From Aselliscus stoliczkanus (Eukaryota; Chordata; Mammalia; Chiroptera; Hipposideridae): 64,000 nt of DNA. The stretch spans positions 45,608,771 through 45,672,770 of the forward strand of contig CM066737.1 of the NCBI GenBank assembly GCA_033961575.1, given 5' to 3'. This document shows positions 44,269-56,576 of the stretch, in pieces. The notes under the pieces were generated by a model. It did not search any database and was not told the origin of the DNA. It saw nothing but the letters and a program-made list of their open reading frames with translations. Position numbers and translations under genes: made by a program. Position 1 is the first letter of the stretch; each line of letters begins with the position of its first letter.

Positions 44269-44480
44269 TTGGAAGTCCAATACTATGGAAGTCCAATACT
44301 ATGGACTTCCAAACAGACAAGAAAAAGAAAAAGCATCCAAGTTGGAAAAGAAGAAGTAAACTCATCATTTTTTGCAGATGACATGACACTATACAGAAAG
44401 AACCCTAAAGGTTCTGTCAAAAAACTATCAAAATTGATAAATTCATTCAGTGAGGTAGCAATATACAAGTAGATATTCAC
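44269..44480 (+). pseudogene. L1 ORF2 reverse transcriptase active-site segment
   Basis: The only RT core in the window that keeps the usual FADD (SFFADDMTLYRKNPKGSVKK, codons near 44368-44382). Upstream and downstream frames are broken, and a small duplication precedes it (44269-44312), so the protein is not made intact. Confidence 0.85.
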
Positions 44481-44572
44481 AAGTCAGTTGCATTTTATCC
44501 ACCAATAATGAACTATAACAAGAGAAATTAAGAAAACAATCTTATTAACACCTGCATCAAAAAACAAAACAA

Positions 44573-45000
44573 GGGCCAGCCAAGTGGCGCATTGGTTAAG
44601 AGCTGGTTTTGGGAAGCCAGCAGCCCCGGTTCAGATCCCACATATGAGGGCCAGTGACACTGCCTTCTACAGCTAACAAAAGTTCCACCTGGAGCTGCGC
44701 TGCGAGCCCCAGGGATGGTGTAGGCTGCAACCCCTGCTGCAGTGGGCAGACATAGGCTACAGTGAGTGGCTGGCAGCCCGAGTGAGCTGCCAATAACCGT
44801 GGTGAGCAACATCCAGAGGCCGGCAACCCATCTGCCTCATCCGGGAAGAGCGCAATGACGATACCAACATGGGCCAGTGAAGCAACGTCCTCCACAACTA
44901 GACTGAAGAACAAAAAGACAGCAACTGTCTGTTCCCCTTCCCCGATTCCCCAACCTTGTTTCCCTCCCCCAATTCCCCAATAAAATCTTTAAAAAAAATA
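44573..45000 (+). mobile_element. Composite SINE, SINE-head plus long body
   Basis: Complete element with the order of 3760-4190. Ends CCCAATTCCCCAATAAAATCTTTAAAAAAA. Flanks AAAAACAAAACAA and CAAAACAAAACAA. Confidence 0.92.
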
Positions 45001-46071
45001 CCAAAACAAAACAAAAACAGAAAATAAAACGCCTTGGAATAAATTTAATCAAGGATGTAAAAAACCTGTACTCAGAAATTTATAACACATTGAAGGAAGA
45101 AACTGAAGAAGATAGATGTAAATGAAAGCTTATACCATGCTCTTGGGTAGGAAGAATTAATATCATTAAAATGTCAATACTGCACAAGTAATCTATAGAT
45201 TCAATGCAATCACTATTAAAATACAAATATAATTTTTCATAAAAGTAGAAAAAATAATCCTAAAATGTATATGGAGCCACAAGAAACTCAGAATTGCCAC
45301 AGAAATCTTGAGAAAGAAAAACCAAGTTGGCGTTATCACAATACCTGATATCAAACTGTACTACAATGCTATAGAAATCAAAACAGCATGGCACTGGCAT
45401 AAAAACAGACACATAGATCAATGGAACAGAATAGTGAGTCCAGAAATAAATCCATGCCTGTATGGTCCATTAATCTATGACAAAAGAGGCAAGAGTTACA
45501 ATGAGGTAAAGACAGTCTATTGAATAAGTGGTATTGGGAATACTGGACAGACATATGCAAAAAAAATAAAACTAGGCCACATTACATATATAAGAATAAA
45601 CTCAAAATTGGATTAAAGATTTATATGTAAGACTCAAAGCTATAAATCTCCTAGAAGAAAACATAGGCAGTAAACTCTCTGACATTGCTTTTAGTAATAT
45701 TTTTTTCTAGTATATGTCCTAGGGCAAAGGAAAAAAAAATGAAATGGGACAACATGAAACTAAAAAGTTTTTGCATGACAAAGGAAACCATCAACAAAAT
45801 GAAAAAACGTCACACAGAATGGGAGAAGATATTCTCCAATGATACATCCAATAAAGGGTTAATATCTAAAATTTATAAAGGACTCATACAGCTCAACAGC
45901 AAAAACAAAACAAAACAAACAAACAATCCATTTTAAAAAAAATGGCCAGAGTACCTGAATAGACATCTCTCCAAAAAGGATATACAGATGGCCAATAGAC
46001 ATAGGAAAAGATGCTCAATGTCACTAATCATCAGAGAAATGTAAATTAAAACCACAATGACTTCTGCCCAA

Positions 46072-47397
46072 TTTTAATTAGACTGTTTGTCTTTTTGTTG
46101 TTGAATTGTATGAGTTCCTTATATATTTTAGATATTAGCCTCTTAGCAGAAGCGTTGTTTGCAAATATCTCCCATTCATTTTGTTGCCTCTTTGTTTTGT
46201 TGATTGTTTCTTTTGCTGTGCAGAAACTTTTCAGTTTGATATAGACCCATTGATTTATTATAGCTTTTGCTTCCCTTGCCTTTGAGGTCAAATTTATAAA
46301 ATCCTTTCTGAACCAAAGGTCCACAAATTTAGTCCCTATATTTTCTTCTACGCAGTTTATTGTTTCAGGTATTATGTTTAGGTCTTTGATCCATTTTGAT
46401 TTAACATTGGTACATGGTGACAGATAGCAGCCTAGATTCATTCTTTTGCACGTGGCTTTCCAATTCTCCCAGCATCATTTATTCAAGAGGCTTTGTTTTC
46501 TCCATTGTATATTTTTGGCTCCTTTGTCCAAAATTATCTGTCCATATTAATGTGGGTTTATTTCTGGATTTTCAATTCTATCCCATTGGTTTGTGTGTAT
46601 GTTTTTTACCAATACCATGTATTTCTTATTTTTTAAGCTGAGCCATCCTGCCACCTGTTGGCAGCTCAGCGGCAGCTCAGCTCTGGATGGGCATCAAACT
46701 GCTGTTGCTCAGAGCTCAGCTCGCACTCTTGCGCGAGCTCTTAACCAACTGAGCCACTCGGCTGGCCAAATACCATGCTCTTGATTATTGTTACTCTGTA
46801 GTACAAGCTGAAGTCAGGGAGTGTGACACCTCCAGCATTATTCTTTTTTCTTATGATTGCTTTGGCTATTCAGGGTCTTTGTGATTCCATAAATTCTAAT
46901 GATGTTTTGGTCTATTTCTTTGAAAAACTACCATTGAGAGTTCGTTGGGCATTGCATTAAATCTGTATATTGCTTTGGATAATATGGCCATTTTAACTAT
47001 GTTGATATTTCCAATCCATGAACAAGGAATGTCTTTCCATTTCTTCATGTCTTCTTCAATTTCTTTTGAAAATGTCTTATGTAAGGCTTAAAAGATAGAG
47101 AACAGCCCAGTCATGCACCAGATCATTAAGCATTTTGGGATTTTATTCTAAGTAAAGGGAAGCCATTCAATGATTCTGAGCAAGTGACATAAACTGATTT
47201 ATTTTCTTATTTTTTGTTTAAAATAAAAGTATTAGATTAAAAATAATGAAAATGGCTCCTGGGTGGAAAACTCATTAGAGATGATCTAGAATAGTCATGA
47301 AAAGACTAGTTAGGACTAGTTTAGATAAGAGATGGTGGTGCTGACAGTGCAGAGAGAGAAAAATGGTTGGAATGGAGGCCAATGAGTCTCTTAGAAA
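46072..47397. other. 1.3-kb foreign block inside an L1
   Basis: 46072 to about 47085 is L1 ORF2 sequence on the minus strand (TTAATTAGACTGTTTGTC ... CATGTCTTCTTCAATTTC). It lacks both an L1 5' end and a poly(A) end. 47086-47397 is non-L1 and resembles an ancient mammal-wide repeat that I cannot name (TTTATTCTAAGTAAAGGGAAGCCATTCAATG, GAGCAAGTGACATAAACTGATTT). It ends TTAGAAAAAAAG, and the host L1 resumes at once. Confidence 0.7.
46629..46767 (-). mobile_element. Head-only form of the multi-tRNA SINE
   Basis: Complement of the same short form as 11922-12101: CTGAGCCATCCTGCCACC, GTTGGCAGCTCAGC, CTCAGAGCTCAGCTCGCACTC, CACTCGGCTGGCC. Flanked by AATACCATG on both sides (46611-46619 and 46768-46776). 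Confidence 0.85.
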
Positions 47398-48261
47398 AAA
47401 AGAAACACAGAGATATCATCTGACACCTGTCAGAATGGCTATCATCAATAAATCAACAAACAGCAAGTGTTGGCAAGGATATGGAGAAAAGGGAACCTTC
47501 ATGCACTGTCTGTGGGATTGTAAATTGGTGCAGCCACTATAGAAAATAGTATCTTGGTTTCTAAAAAATAAAAAATATAACTAACTTATGATCCAGCAAT
47601 TCCACTTCTGGGTAATTATCCAAAGAAATCCGAAACACTAATTCAAAAAGATATATGCACCCCAATGTTCATTGGAGCATATTTACAATAGCCAAGATAT
47701 GGAAGCATCCTAAGTGTGCCCATCAATAGATGGTTGTATAAAGAAGTGGTACATACATAAAATGGAATATTATTCAGCCATAAAAAAGAATTGAAATTTT
47801 ACCACTTGTGTCAACAAGGATGAATTTCAATAATATTATGTTAAGTAAAATAAGCTAGATTGAGAAAGGCAAATACCATATAATCTCATTTATATAGAGA
47901 ATTTAAAGAACAAAATAAACAAACAAACAAAACAAACATACTTATGATACAGTGAACTGATGGTTACCAGATGGGGGAGAGGTTGCGAGTTGGGTGAAAA
48001 AGATAAAGGGATTAAAAAGTACAAATTTGTAGTTGCAAAGTAGTCATGGGAATGAAAAGTACAGCATAGGAAATATAGTTAATAATATTGTAATAACTAT
48101 ATATAGTGGCAGATGGGTACTAGATTTATCAGGGTGATGACTTCGTAAGTTATATGAATGTCTAATCTTTATGCTGTACACCAGAAACTAATACAAAATA
48201 ATATTGTGAATTTTATTTGGAAAGTAAAAAATAATAAATTATTTTAATTTACTATGCATGC

Positions 48262-48832
48262 GAATGTTTGATAATTAAGTTCACAAACTTGTTGCTACAA
48301 TATTGCTAAACAATTTTGATGTCAGAGGGATTATTCATTATGAATGTGTACCAACTGGACAAACAGTTAACCAAGTTTATCATTTGGAAGTGCTGAAAAG
48401 GCTGCCTGAAAAAGTTTAGATGACCTGAACTTTTCACCAACAATTCATGGACCTTGCATCATGACAATGCACCAGATCACTCGGCACTGTCTGTGAGGGA
48501 GTTTTTAGCCAGTAAACAAATAACTGTGCTGGGGCACCCTCCTTACTCACCTGATCTGGCCCCCAATGACTTCTTTCTTTACTTGAAGGTAAAGGAAATA
48601 TTGAAAGGAAGACATTTTGATGGCATTCAGGACATCAAGGATAATACAATGATAGCTCTGATGGCCATTCCAGAAAAGAGTTCCAAAATTGCTTTGAAGG
48701 GTGAACTAGGCATTGGCATCAGTGCATAGCTTCCCAAGGGGAATACTTTGGAGGTGACTGTAATGATATTCAGAAATGAGGTATGTAGCATTTTTTCTAG
48801 GATGAGTTCACAAACTTAATTGTCTGACCTAA
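48262..48832 (+). mobile_element. Mariner transposon, internally deleted
   Basis: 571 bp, the same family as 7387-8690 but in the opposite orientation. Left end ATAATTAAGTTCACAAAC, right end complement TTAGGTCAGACAATTAAG, with TA at 48833-48834. About 700 bp of the 5' two-thirds are missing. The rest encodes the transposase C-terminus at 48454-48729: HHDNAPDHSALSVREFLASK and HPPYSPDLAPNDFFLYLKVK. Counting from the first Asp to the second gives 34 residues between them, the D34D spacing of mariners. Frames upstream are broken. Confidence 0.9.
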
Positions 48833-48895
48833 TAAAATGGGAAGTGACTGCTATTTTGTATGATGTGTTTTTGTGGTGATTAAAATATTTTGGGG

Positions 48896-48990
48896 GCCGG
48901 CTGAGTGGTGCGGTGGTTAAGCACTGGCTTGGGAAGCCAGCGGCCCCGGTTCGGTCCCATATATGAGGGCCAGTGACACTGCCCTCAAAA
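48896..48990 (+). mobile_element. Simple tRNA-derived SINE
   Basis: GGGGGCCGGCTGAGTGGTGCGG to ACACTGCCCTCAAAAAAAC, with one base missing in the B-box (GGTTCGGTCCC). Confidence 0.92.
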
Positions 48991-49190
48991 AAACAAAATT
49001 TTGCAATTACATAACGATGATTCCCAAGTGTATAAATGTACTAAAACCCACTGATGTTTATATTTTAAAAGAGTGGATTTTATGGTTTATGAATTATAGC
49101 TCAATATTTAAAAGGGAATAAAAATGCTAAAAATGCATATTTTAAGCCACAGAGCCACCACTAAGAACATTTGAAAAAACATAGTAAATA
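48991..49190. other. No recognisable feature
   Basis: Short AT-rich stretch. Nothing identified. Confidence 0.5.
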
Positions 49191-49191
49191 A

Positions 49192-49351
49192 TGAGGGTAA
49201 AAAAAGGATCAAATATATGGCAATGGAAAGAGAACTAATTCTGGGTGGTGAACACACAATGTGATATATAGATGATGTATTACAGAATTGTACAACTGAA
49301 ATCTATGTAACTTTGCTTATAGTTGTCACCCCAATAAACTTTAATTTAAAA
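49192..49351 (+). mobile_element. L1 3' terminal fragment
   Basis: GGATCAAATATATGGCAATGG ... CACCCCAATAAACTTTAATTTAAAAAAAA, the same 3' end lineage as 63526-63625. Confidence 0.85.
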
Positions 49352-52121
49352 AAAATCAAATTTTTTGAAAATAGAAAATCTGAGGTTGAAAAGAAAGAAT
49401 GCTAGGGCCTCCCTTCACTATACAACATCAACAATAGTGACGAAGAAAATAAATTCTTGGCAGAGCTAAGAAGATGGAATAGATGAGGGCTGTGCCAACT
49501 GCCTCCCAGGATCACACAAAAATTAGAAATAATTTATACAACATTCAACTTCAGAAGTCATCTGAACACTAGATGAACACAACCCCCAAATGACGGATTT
49601 AAAGAAGAGGCCATGTCTAGATTCATAAGAGGGTTGAAGATGTGAGTCAGGCTGACTCCAGGCCCACAGAGAGAGGGCAAACTCCACGAGGGACACCTCA
49701 GTAGTGGAGAGGCTTTTCCTGTTGGCAGAGGAACTCTCAGTCCCCACCAGCCTAGAGTTAACTTTGCTGGGAAGAGGTGTTCCATGATAGCTGGCATTAG
49801 AAATTAGTGAGGACTCTCTTTGCTCAACTCGGTGAGGCAGAGGGCAGCTAGACAACCAGTTGCCCTTCTGTGGAACTGGCATATGGACTCACTCTCTGGT
49901 GTGCACTCACCTTGGTCCCCGGAAGAGGGACTGGCTTCGTGATCGGGGGCCCAGTAAGTAACCTATGGGGAAGGACTGAACTGAGCACCTGTAGCAAGGG
50001 AGCTGGAAGTTTGGGGACCATTGTTCCTCCTGTGTGGAGTTTGCACATGAATAGTGCACAGGAGGGCGCCATCTTTTCAGGGTTGGGCCCTTCCACAGAG
50101 GTTCATGTTCGGCACAGCATTGGTCTGGTGGAATCGGTGCAGGCATGTGTGCATGTGCATGTTGCCTTGGGTCTCCACTCTCTGCACCGCATGTGCAGAG
50201 TTGATAGGATAGTACCTGGCTGTCGGGCTGCTCTGCCTGATCTGTGGGCTGCTGATTGGGACAGGCTGAGACTAAGAGTTTTTCTGGGAGTGTTGGACCG
50301 GGAGCTATGTGCCTGCATGATCTGGCCGTCGCATTCATGGCACATTTGTGTGGGCTGGTTGCTGGTGCAGCAGCATATGCTGCTCTGACATGGAGGGGGC
50401 TAATGACAACACCCTGTGGTGCCTTGGGGACCTGCCCCACCCACCAAGAACTGTGTTGCCATGGACACCCTGAGACCCTGGTTCCTGGCCCCCACCTCCT
50501 GAGGCAACATTGGGGATTTTTGGTTGTGAGCAAGGCCCCAGAGCCCATGGAAGCTAACTGTAGGAAACTCACTGTGAGCCTGACAGGGAGGCCGGTGCAG
50601 AACATCTTGGGCCCTTCGCCCCAGGAGTGTCGATATTGAGTTGTCCAGGGACCCTCTATTACTGAGCAAGTTGTCTGCAGATTAAAGTGGGTGGAGAGCC
50701 TTTTTTTCCTCTTTTTTCTTTGTTTCCCTTTTATCCCCCTTTTTATTATTCTTTTTCTTTCTCTTTAACATTTTTGCTCCCTTTTCTTCTTTTCTTTCAT
50801 CTGTTTTCTTATTGTTGTTGTTTCTCAGGCTTGTTTATTGCTTTGGTTACTGTTTTTTTGTCTCTTCTTCTGTTTTTGTCTCTTTTATATATTTTTTTCC
50901 TCCTGTCTGATCTATGTCTATCATGTTTTTGTGGGGGTGTATTTTTGTTTTGGTGTTGTTGGGTTGCCTTGCTTTGTTTTTTGTTTTATGGAGTGGACGT
51001 GTGCCTAGCACTGGTCCAGAAGCTGAAATTACACTGAATTTGTAGAAACCACTAACCACAGCCTTTATGCACCACTAGCACCACCTTGCCCACCTACAGT
51101 TGCATTGCCAGAGGCTCTTGGGGTGTCTGGGGGGCTGGTTCCAACACCACAAACTGTGGGAAAGTATTTTTACAACAGAAGGTGGTCTGCAGAGCCCTGG
51201 GGCCATCTTAGTGGTGTTCAGTGACCACAAACCTGCACCACAGCCACTCAGGAGCAGCTTTTGTGAATCTGTGAGTGTGAGGTGGAGGCTGGCTATAGTG
51301 CCCTTGGGACACTATAAATGGGGTCACAGTCCAGGTATTGGCATAAGACCTGAATCTGCTTTAACACCTTAAAAACCTCCAGTCACATCTTGTAACTCAC
51401 TTGAACTAAATCCTACTCAGCTAGTGCCACATCGCAGAGGACACCCTCAACACCTGGTCAAATAGCCAGACACAAACTCCTAAAGAGCGTCTGTCAACAG
51501 TTGGGGCTTACTGGCATCCAACAGGTAGCACAGGCCTAGGAAGCCCTTTGCTAAACTGCATCAGGATCAATATTGGGGGCAGCCAATCTCAGTTAACATA
51601 GAAACCAACAAACATGACCCCAGTTCCAGCAGGGGCAGCAGCCAACCACATACAGGCATGAGGCACATACCAAGTAGCTATGGGCCAGTAAGAGACAGGG
51701 CTGAAACAACTCTGAGTGGGAGCTCCACCCAAGAGACACCAGAACCAATACATCCAGAGGCCAGTGTTAGACAAAACCAGAATACTACCTGGTTGAACCT
51801 ACAAGTGGCACTCTCAAAGGACATTTTCCACAGGCACAAGATCCCACAGCAGCCAAGCCACTTCTGAGGGGGTCAACCTCCACACAATATCTCATGCACT
51901 GTGAAAAGAGCTAATTTTCCCAGCTGATCAGCCTGAGGGTCAATCCCACCCTCGGACAAGCCAAAAGCAATTAAAGATCAACTTCAACAGTGACACCTCT
52001 GGAACACACCGGACAGGAGAATAGGGACTGTGCAATCTGAATATAAATACCACTTACCAACGACTGAGAAACATAGGTGATCTACCTAATACATCAAAGC
52101 ATTTACAGAGTGACAGTCAGA

Positions 52122-53014
52122 ATGTGGAAACAAAGAAACATGTCCTAAATAAAAGATCAAAAGAAACCTCTAGAAATGGAACTAAATGAAACAGAGGTAT
52201 ATACTCTATCAGACACAGAGTTTAGAAAAGTGATGATAAGAATGTTTAAGGAAATTAGTGAGGACATAAAGAAGGATAGAGAAATCATAAAAAAAGACCA
52301 GTTAGAACTAAAGAATGCAATAACTGAAGAAGAACACACTCGAAGAAATCACAGTGGGTTAGATGAAGCAGAGGATCGGATCAGCGAATTAGAAGACAAA
52401 ATAGCAGAAATTGCCCAGTTGGAGCAACAAAAAGAAAAAAAGAATAAAAACAAGGAAAATAGTTTAAGAGACCTGTGTGACAACATGAAACACAACAACA
52501 ACTCATCATAGGAACACCAGAAGTAGAAGAGGAGCAAGGGATCAAGAACATATTTGAAGAATTAATGACCAAAAACTTCCCTACCCTGGTGAAGGAAATT
52601 CACATACAAGCCCAGGAAGTACAGAGGGTTCCCAAAAAGCTGAACCTGAAGAGGCCCACATAAAGAAACATCGTAGTTAAAATGGCAAAGGTTAAAGACA
52701 AAGAGAGAATCCTAAAAGTAGCAAGAGAAAAACAGCAGGTTACATACAAAGGAACTCCAATAAGGCGAACAGCTGACTTTTTAAAAGAAACTCTGCAGGC
52801 CAGAAGGGAGTGACAGAAAATATTCACTGTGATGAAAAACAGAGGCCCACAACCAAACTTGCTCTACCCAGCAAGGTTATCACTTATAATTGAAAGAGAG
52901 TTAAAGAGCTTCTCAGAAAAAAATAAGCTAAAGGAATTTATTACCACCAAATCAGCATTTCAGGAAATGTTTAAAGGGCTTTTATTAAATAGAAGAAAAG
53001 GGAAAATAAACTAA
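52122..53014 (+). pseudogene. L1 ORF1 remnant, fairly complete
   Basis: Starts MWKQRNMS then a stop where Gln is expected. Open at 52176-52511 as a coiled-coil (ELNETEVYTLSDTEFRKVMI, LDEAEDRISELEDKIAEIAQ). After a frame change it continues through IKNIFEELMTKNFPTLVKEI, VKMAKVKDKERILKVAREKQ and LLYPARLSLIIERELKSFSE. It ends NRRKGKIN at 53014. One stop and one frameshift separate it from an intact ORF1 protein. Confidence 0.88.
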
Positions 53015-53228
53015 CAAAGGAAGACCAGAAATTCGAATAACAAAATGGCAATAAATATGTACCCATTAATAATCACTTTAAATGTGAATGGGCTAAGTGT
53101 TCCAATCAAAAGACATAGAGTAGATGAGTGGATAAGAAAACAGGACCCATGCATATGCTCTTTATAAGAGATTATCCTCAGATCAAAAGGAAACACACAG
53201 ACTGAAAGTAAAAGGATGGAATAAGATA

Positions 53229-53307
53229 TTAGGTTGTCAGAAATGTCATGACATATTTTTTTCTGTTTTTTGTTGCAAAATGCGTCATGACTTTTCCAAC
53301 AATCCAA
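53229..53307. mobile_element. 79-bp mariner-type MITE in L1 ORF2
   Basis: Arms 53229-53252 and 53284-53307 are inverted repeats, 19 of 24 positions matching, starting TTAGGTTGTCAGAAATGTCA. TA flanks both ends (53227-53228 and 53308-53309). Removing the insert and one TA restores the L1 sequence AAGATATTTCATGCAAATGG. The size, the TTAGGTTG terminus and the TA target resemble the human MADE1 MITE of the Hsmar1 mariner family. Confidence 0.92.
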
Positions 53308-56300
53308 TATTTCATGCAAATGGAAATGAGAAAAAAAGATGGAGTAGCAATACTCATTTTGAACAAAATAGCCTTTAAAATGAAGACTACAATGAAAGAC
53401 AAAGAACGGCACTACATAATAATAAAGGCATTGATCCAACAAGAGAACATAGCCTTAGTAATCATCTATGCACCCAACATAGGAGCTCCTAAATATACAA
53501 AAGAGTTTATGACCAACATAAAGTAAGAGAAAAACAGGAGCACTATCGTAGTAGAGGACATCAACACTCTGTTGTCACCAATGGACAGATCTTCCAGACA
53601 TAAAATCAACACGGAAACAGTGGCCTTAAATGACACTTTAGACCAGTTGGATGTAATCAAAATTTTAGAGCATTTCATACCAAAGCAAAAGAATATACAT
53701 TCTTCTCTAGTGCCCGTGGAACATTTTCCAAGATAGACCAGATGTTAGGTCACAAAACAAGCCAAATTTAAGAAGGTTTAAGTCATATCAAGAGTCTTAT
53801 CTGACCACAATGCTATGAAACCAGAAATCAATTATAAGAAGAAATCCGGAAAACACAAAAATACATGGAAGCTGAATAACATGTTACTAAATAGCAATTG
53901 GGTCAACAATGAGATCAAGGAGGAAATCAAAAGATACCTCGAGACAAATGAAAATGAAAACACCATGACCCAAAATCTCTGGGATGTAGAGAAAGCAGTC
54001 CTAAAACGGAAGTTCATAGCAGTGCAGTGTACCTAAAAAGGAAGAAAAATCTCAAATCAAAAGACTATCTTTACACCTAAAGGAAATGGAAAAAGAACTG
54101 CAATACAAGCCCAAAAGGAGTACAAGGAAGGAAATAATATAGACCAGGCCAGAAATAAATGAAATTGAGACCAAAAAAAATACAAAAGATCAATGAAACC
54201 AAAAACTTGTTTTTTGAATAAGTAAAAAAATCGACAAACCTTTAGCCAGACTCACCACGAAAAGGAGAGGACCCAAATTAATAAAATCAGAAATGAAACA
54301 GGAGTTACAACAGATGCCACAGAAATACAGAAAATTGTAAGAAAATACTATGAGCAACTTTATGCCAACAAATTGGACAATCTGGAAGAAATGGACAAAT
54401 TTCTATTAGCATACAATCTTCCAAGACTTAATCAAGAAGAAACAGAACCTCTGAACAGACCAATTACTACGAAAGAAATTGAACCAGTAATCAACTAGCT
54501 CCCAACAAACAAAAGTCCTGGACCAGATGGTTTCACAGGCGAATTTTACAAAACATTCAAAAAAGAATTAACACCTCACCTATTCTCCTCAAACTATTCC
54601 AAAAAGTACAGAAGGAGCGAATGCTTCCAAGCACATTTTATGAGGCCACTATTACTCTAATCCCAAAATCAGACAATGACATTACAAAAAAGAAAACTAC
54701 AGGCCAATATCCCTAATGAATATACACCCAAATATCCTCAACAAAATACTAGCAAACCATATTCAGCCACACTTTAAAAAGATCATATACCACGATCAAG
54801 TGGGATTCATTCCTGGTATGCAATGTTAGTTCAATATCCACAAATCAATTAACATGATACACCATAATAACAAAATGAAAAATAAAAACCACACGATCAT
54901 ATAAATACATGCAGAAAAAGCATTTGACACAATCCAGCAGCCATTTGTGATAAAAACTGTCACAAAGTGGGAATAAAGGGATCATATCTCAACATAATAA
55001 AGGTCTTATATGATAAGCCCACAGCTAACATCATACTCAACTGGGAAAGACTGAACCCTTTCTTGTTAAGGTCAGGAACAAGATGAGGCTGCCCACTTTC
55101 ACCACTTTTATTCAACATAGCTCTGGAAGTTCTAGCCACAGCAGTCAGACAAGAAAATAAAATAAAAGGCATCCAAATTGGAAAGGAGGAACTAAAATTG
55201 TGATTATGTGCAGATGACATGATACTATATATATAGAAAATCTCAAAGACTCCACCAAAAAAACTCTTAGAACTCATAAATAAATTTAGTAAAATAGCAG
55301 GATACAAAACTAATATTCAGAAATTTGTATACACAAATAATAAACTGTCAGAAGAAACCAGGAAATCAATCCCATTTACAACTGCTTCAAAAACAACAAA
55401 ATATCTAGGAATAAATTTAACCAAAGAAGTAAAAGACCTGTACTCCGATAATTATAAGACACTGAAGAGAGAAATCAAGGAAGATATAGATAAATGGAAA
55501 TACATACCATGTTCACGGATAGGAAGAATTAATATAGTTAAAATGTCAATACTTCCTAAGGCAATATATAGATTCAACACAATTCCTATCAAACTACCAA
55601 ACACATTTTTCTCAGAAATAGAACACATAATCCTAAAACTTATATGGAACGACGGCAATCTTCAGAAACAAGAACACACTGGGATGTCCCAACATTAAAT
55701 CATACTACAAGGCTATAGTAGTCAAAACAGTATGGTGTTGGCATAAAAACAGACACATAGATCAATGGAACAGAATAGAGAGCAGAGAGACATAAATCCA
55801 TTCATATGTGGTCATTTAATCTATGACAATGGAAGCAAGAATTTATATTGGGGTAAAGATAGTCAATTTAATAAATGGTGCCATGAAAATTGATCTGACA
55901 CATACAAAAAGTGAAACTGGACTACCTCATTATGCCACATACTAGAATAAATTCCAAAATGGATTAAAGACTTAAATCTAAGACCTGAAACCATAAAACT
56001 CCTAGGAGAAAACCTAGGGAGGAAATTTGCAGACATTACCCTGAGTAATATTTTTAATGATATAACCCCTAGGGCAAGGGAAGTAAAAGAAAAAATAAGC
56101 ATATAGGATTATATCAAACTTAAAAGATTTTCATAGCAAAGGAAACATCAATAAAACAAAAAGGAAGCCTTCTGAATGGAAGAAGATATTTGTCAATTAT
56201 ACTTCTCAAAAGGGGTTAATATCCAAAATTTATACAACGCTTATTCAAATCAACACACACAAAAAAACCAACTCAATTTAAAAATGGGCAGAGGATATGA

Positions 56301-56576
56301 AGAGACATTTCTCTAAAGAGGTCATACAGATGGACAACAGACATATGAAAAAATGTTCTACCTCACTAATGGTTAGAGAAATGCATATAAAAACCACAAT
56401 GAGATATCACCGCACTCTGGTCAGAATGGTTATCATCAATAAATCAATAAATCAACAAATAACAAGTGCTGGTGAGGATGTGGAGAAAAGGGAACCCTTG
56501 TGCACTGCTGGTGGGATTGCAGATTGGTGAAGCCACTATGGAAATCAGTATGGAGGTACCTCAAAGAACTGGAAAT

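Larger units (their letters stand above)
41786..48200 (+). mobile_element. 5'-truncated L1 split by foreign DNA
   Basis: It starts inside ORF1 immediately after the poly(A) of the old L1 (TAGATGAAGCAGAGGATTGCATC, coiled-coil). It passes into ORF2 near 42470 and is interrupted at 46072-47397. It then resumes (GATATCATCTGACACCTGTCAG) to the ORF2 end and a 3'UTR near 48200. Many frameshifts. A composite SINE lies at 44573-45000. Confidence 0.82.

Noticed and set aside
49907..50605. 232-residue antisense frame and overlapping frames on + (49870-50388, 50256-50639)
   Set aside because: They lie in a GC-richer L1 5'UTR, overlap one another in several frames and show no recognisable domain. Composition explains them.
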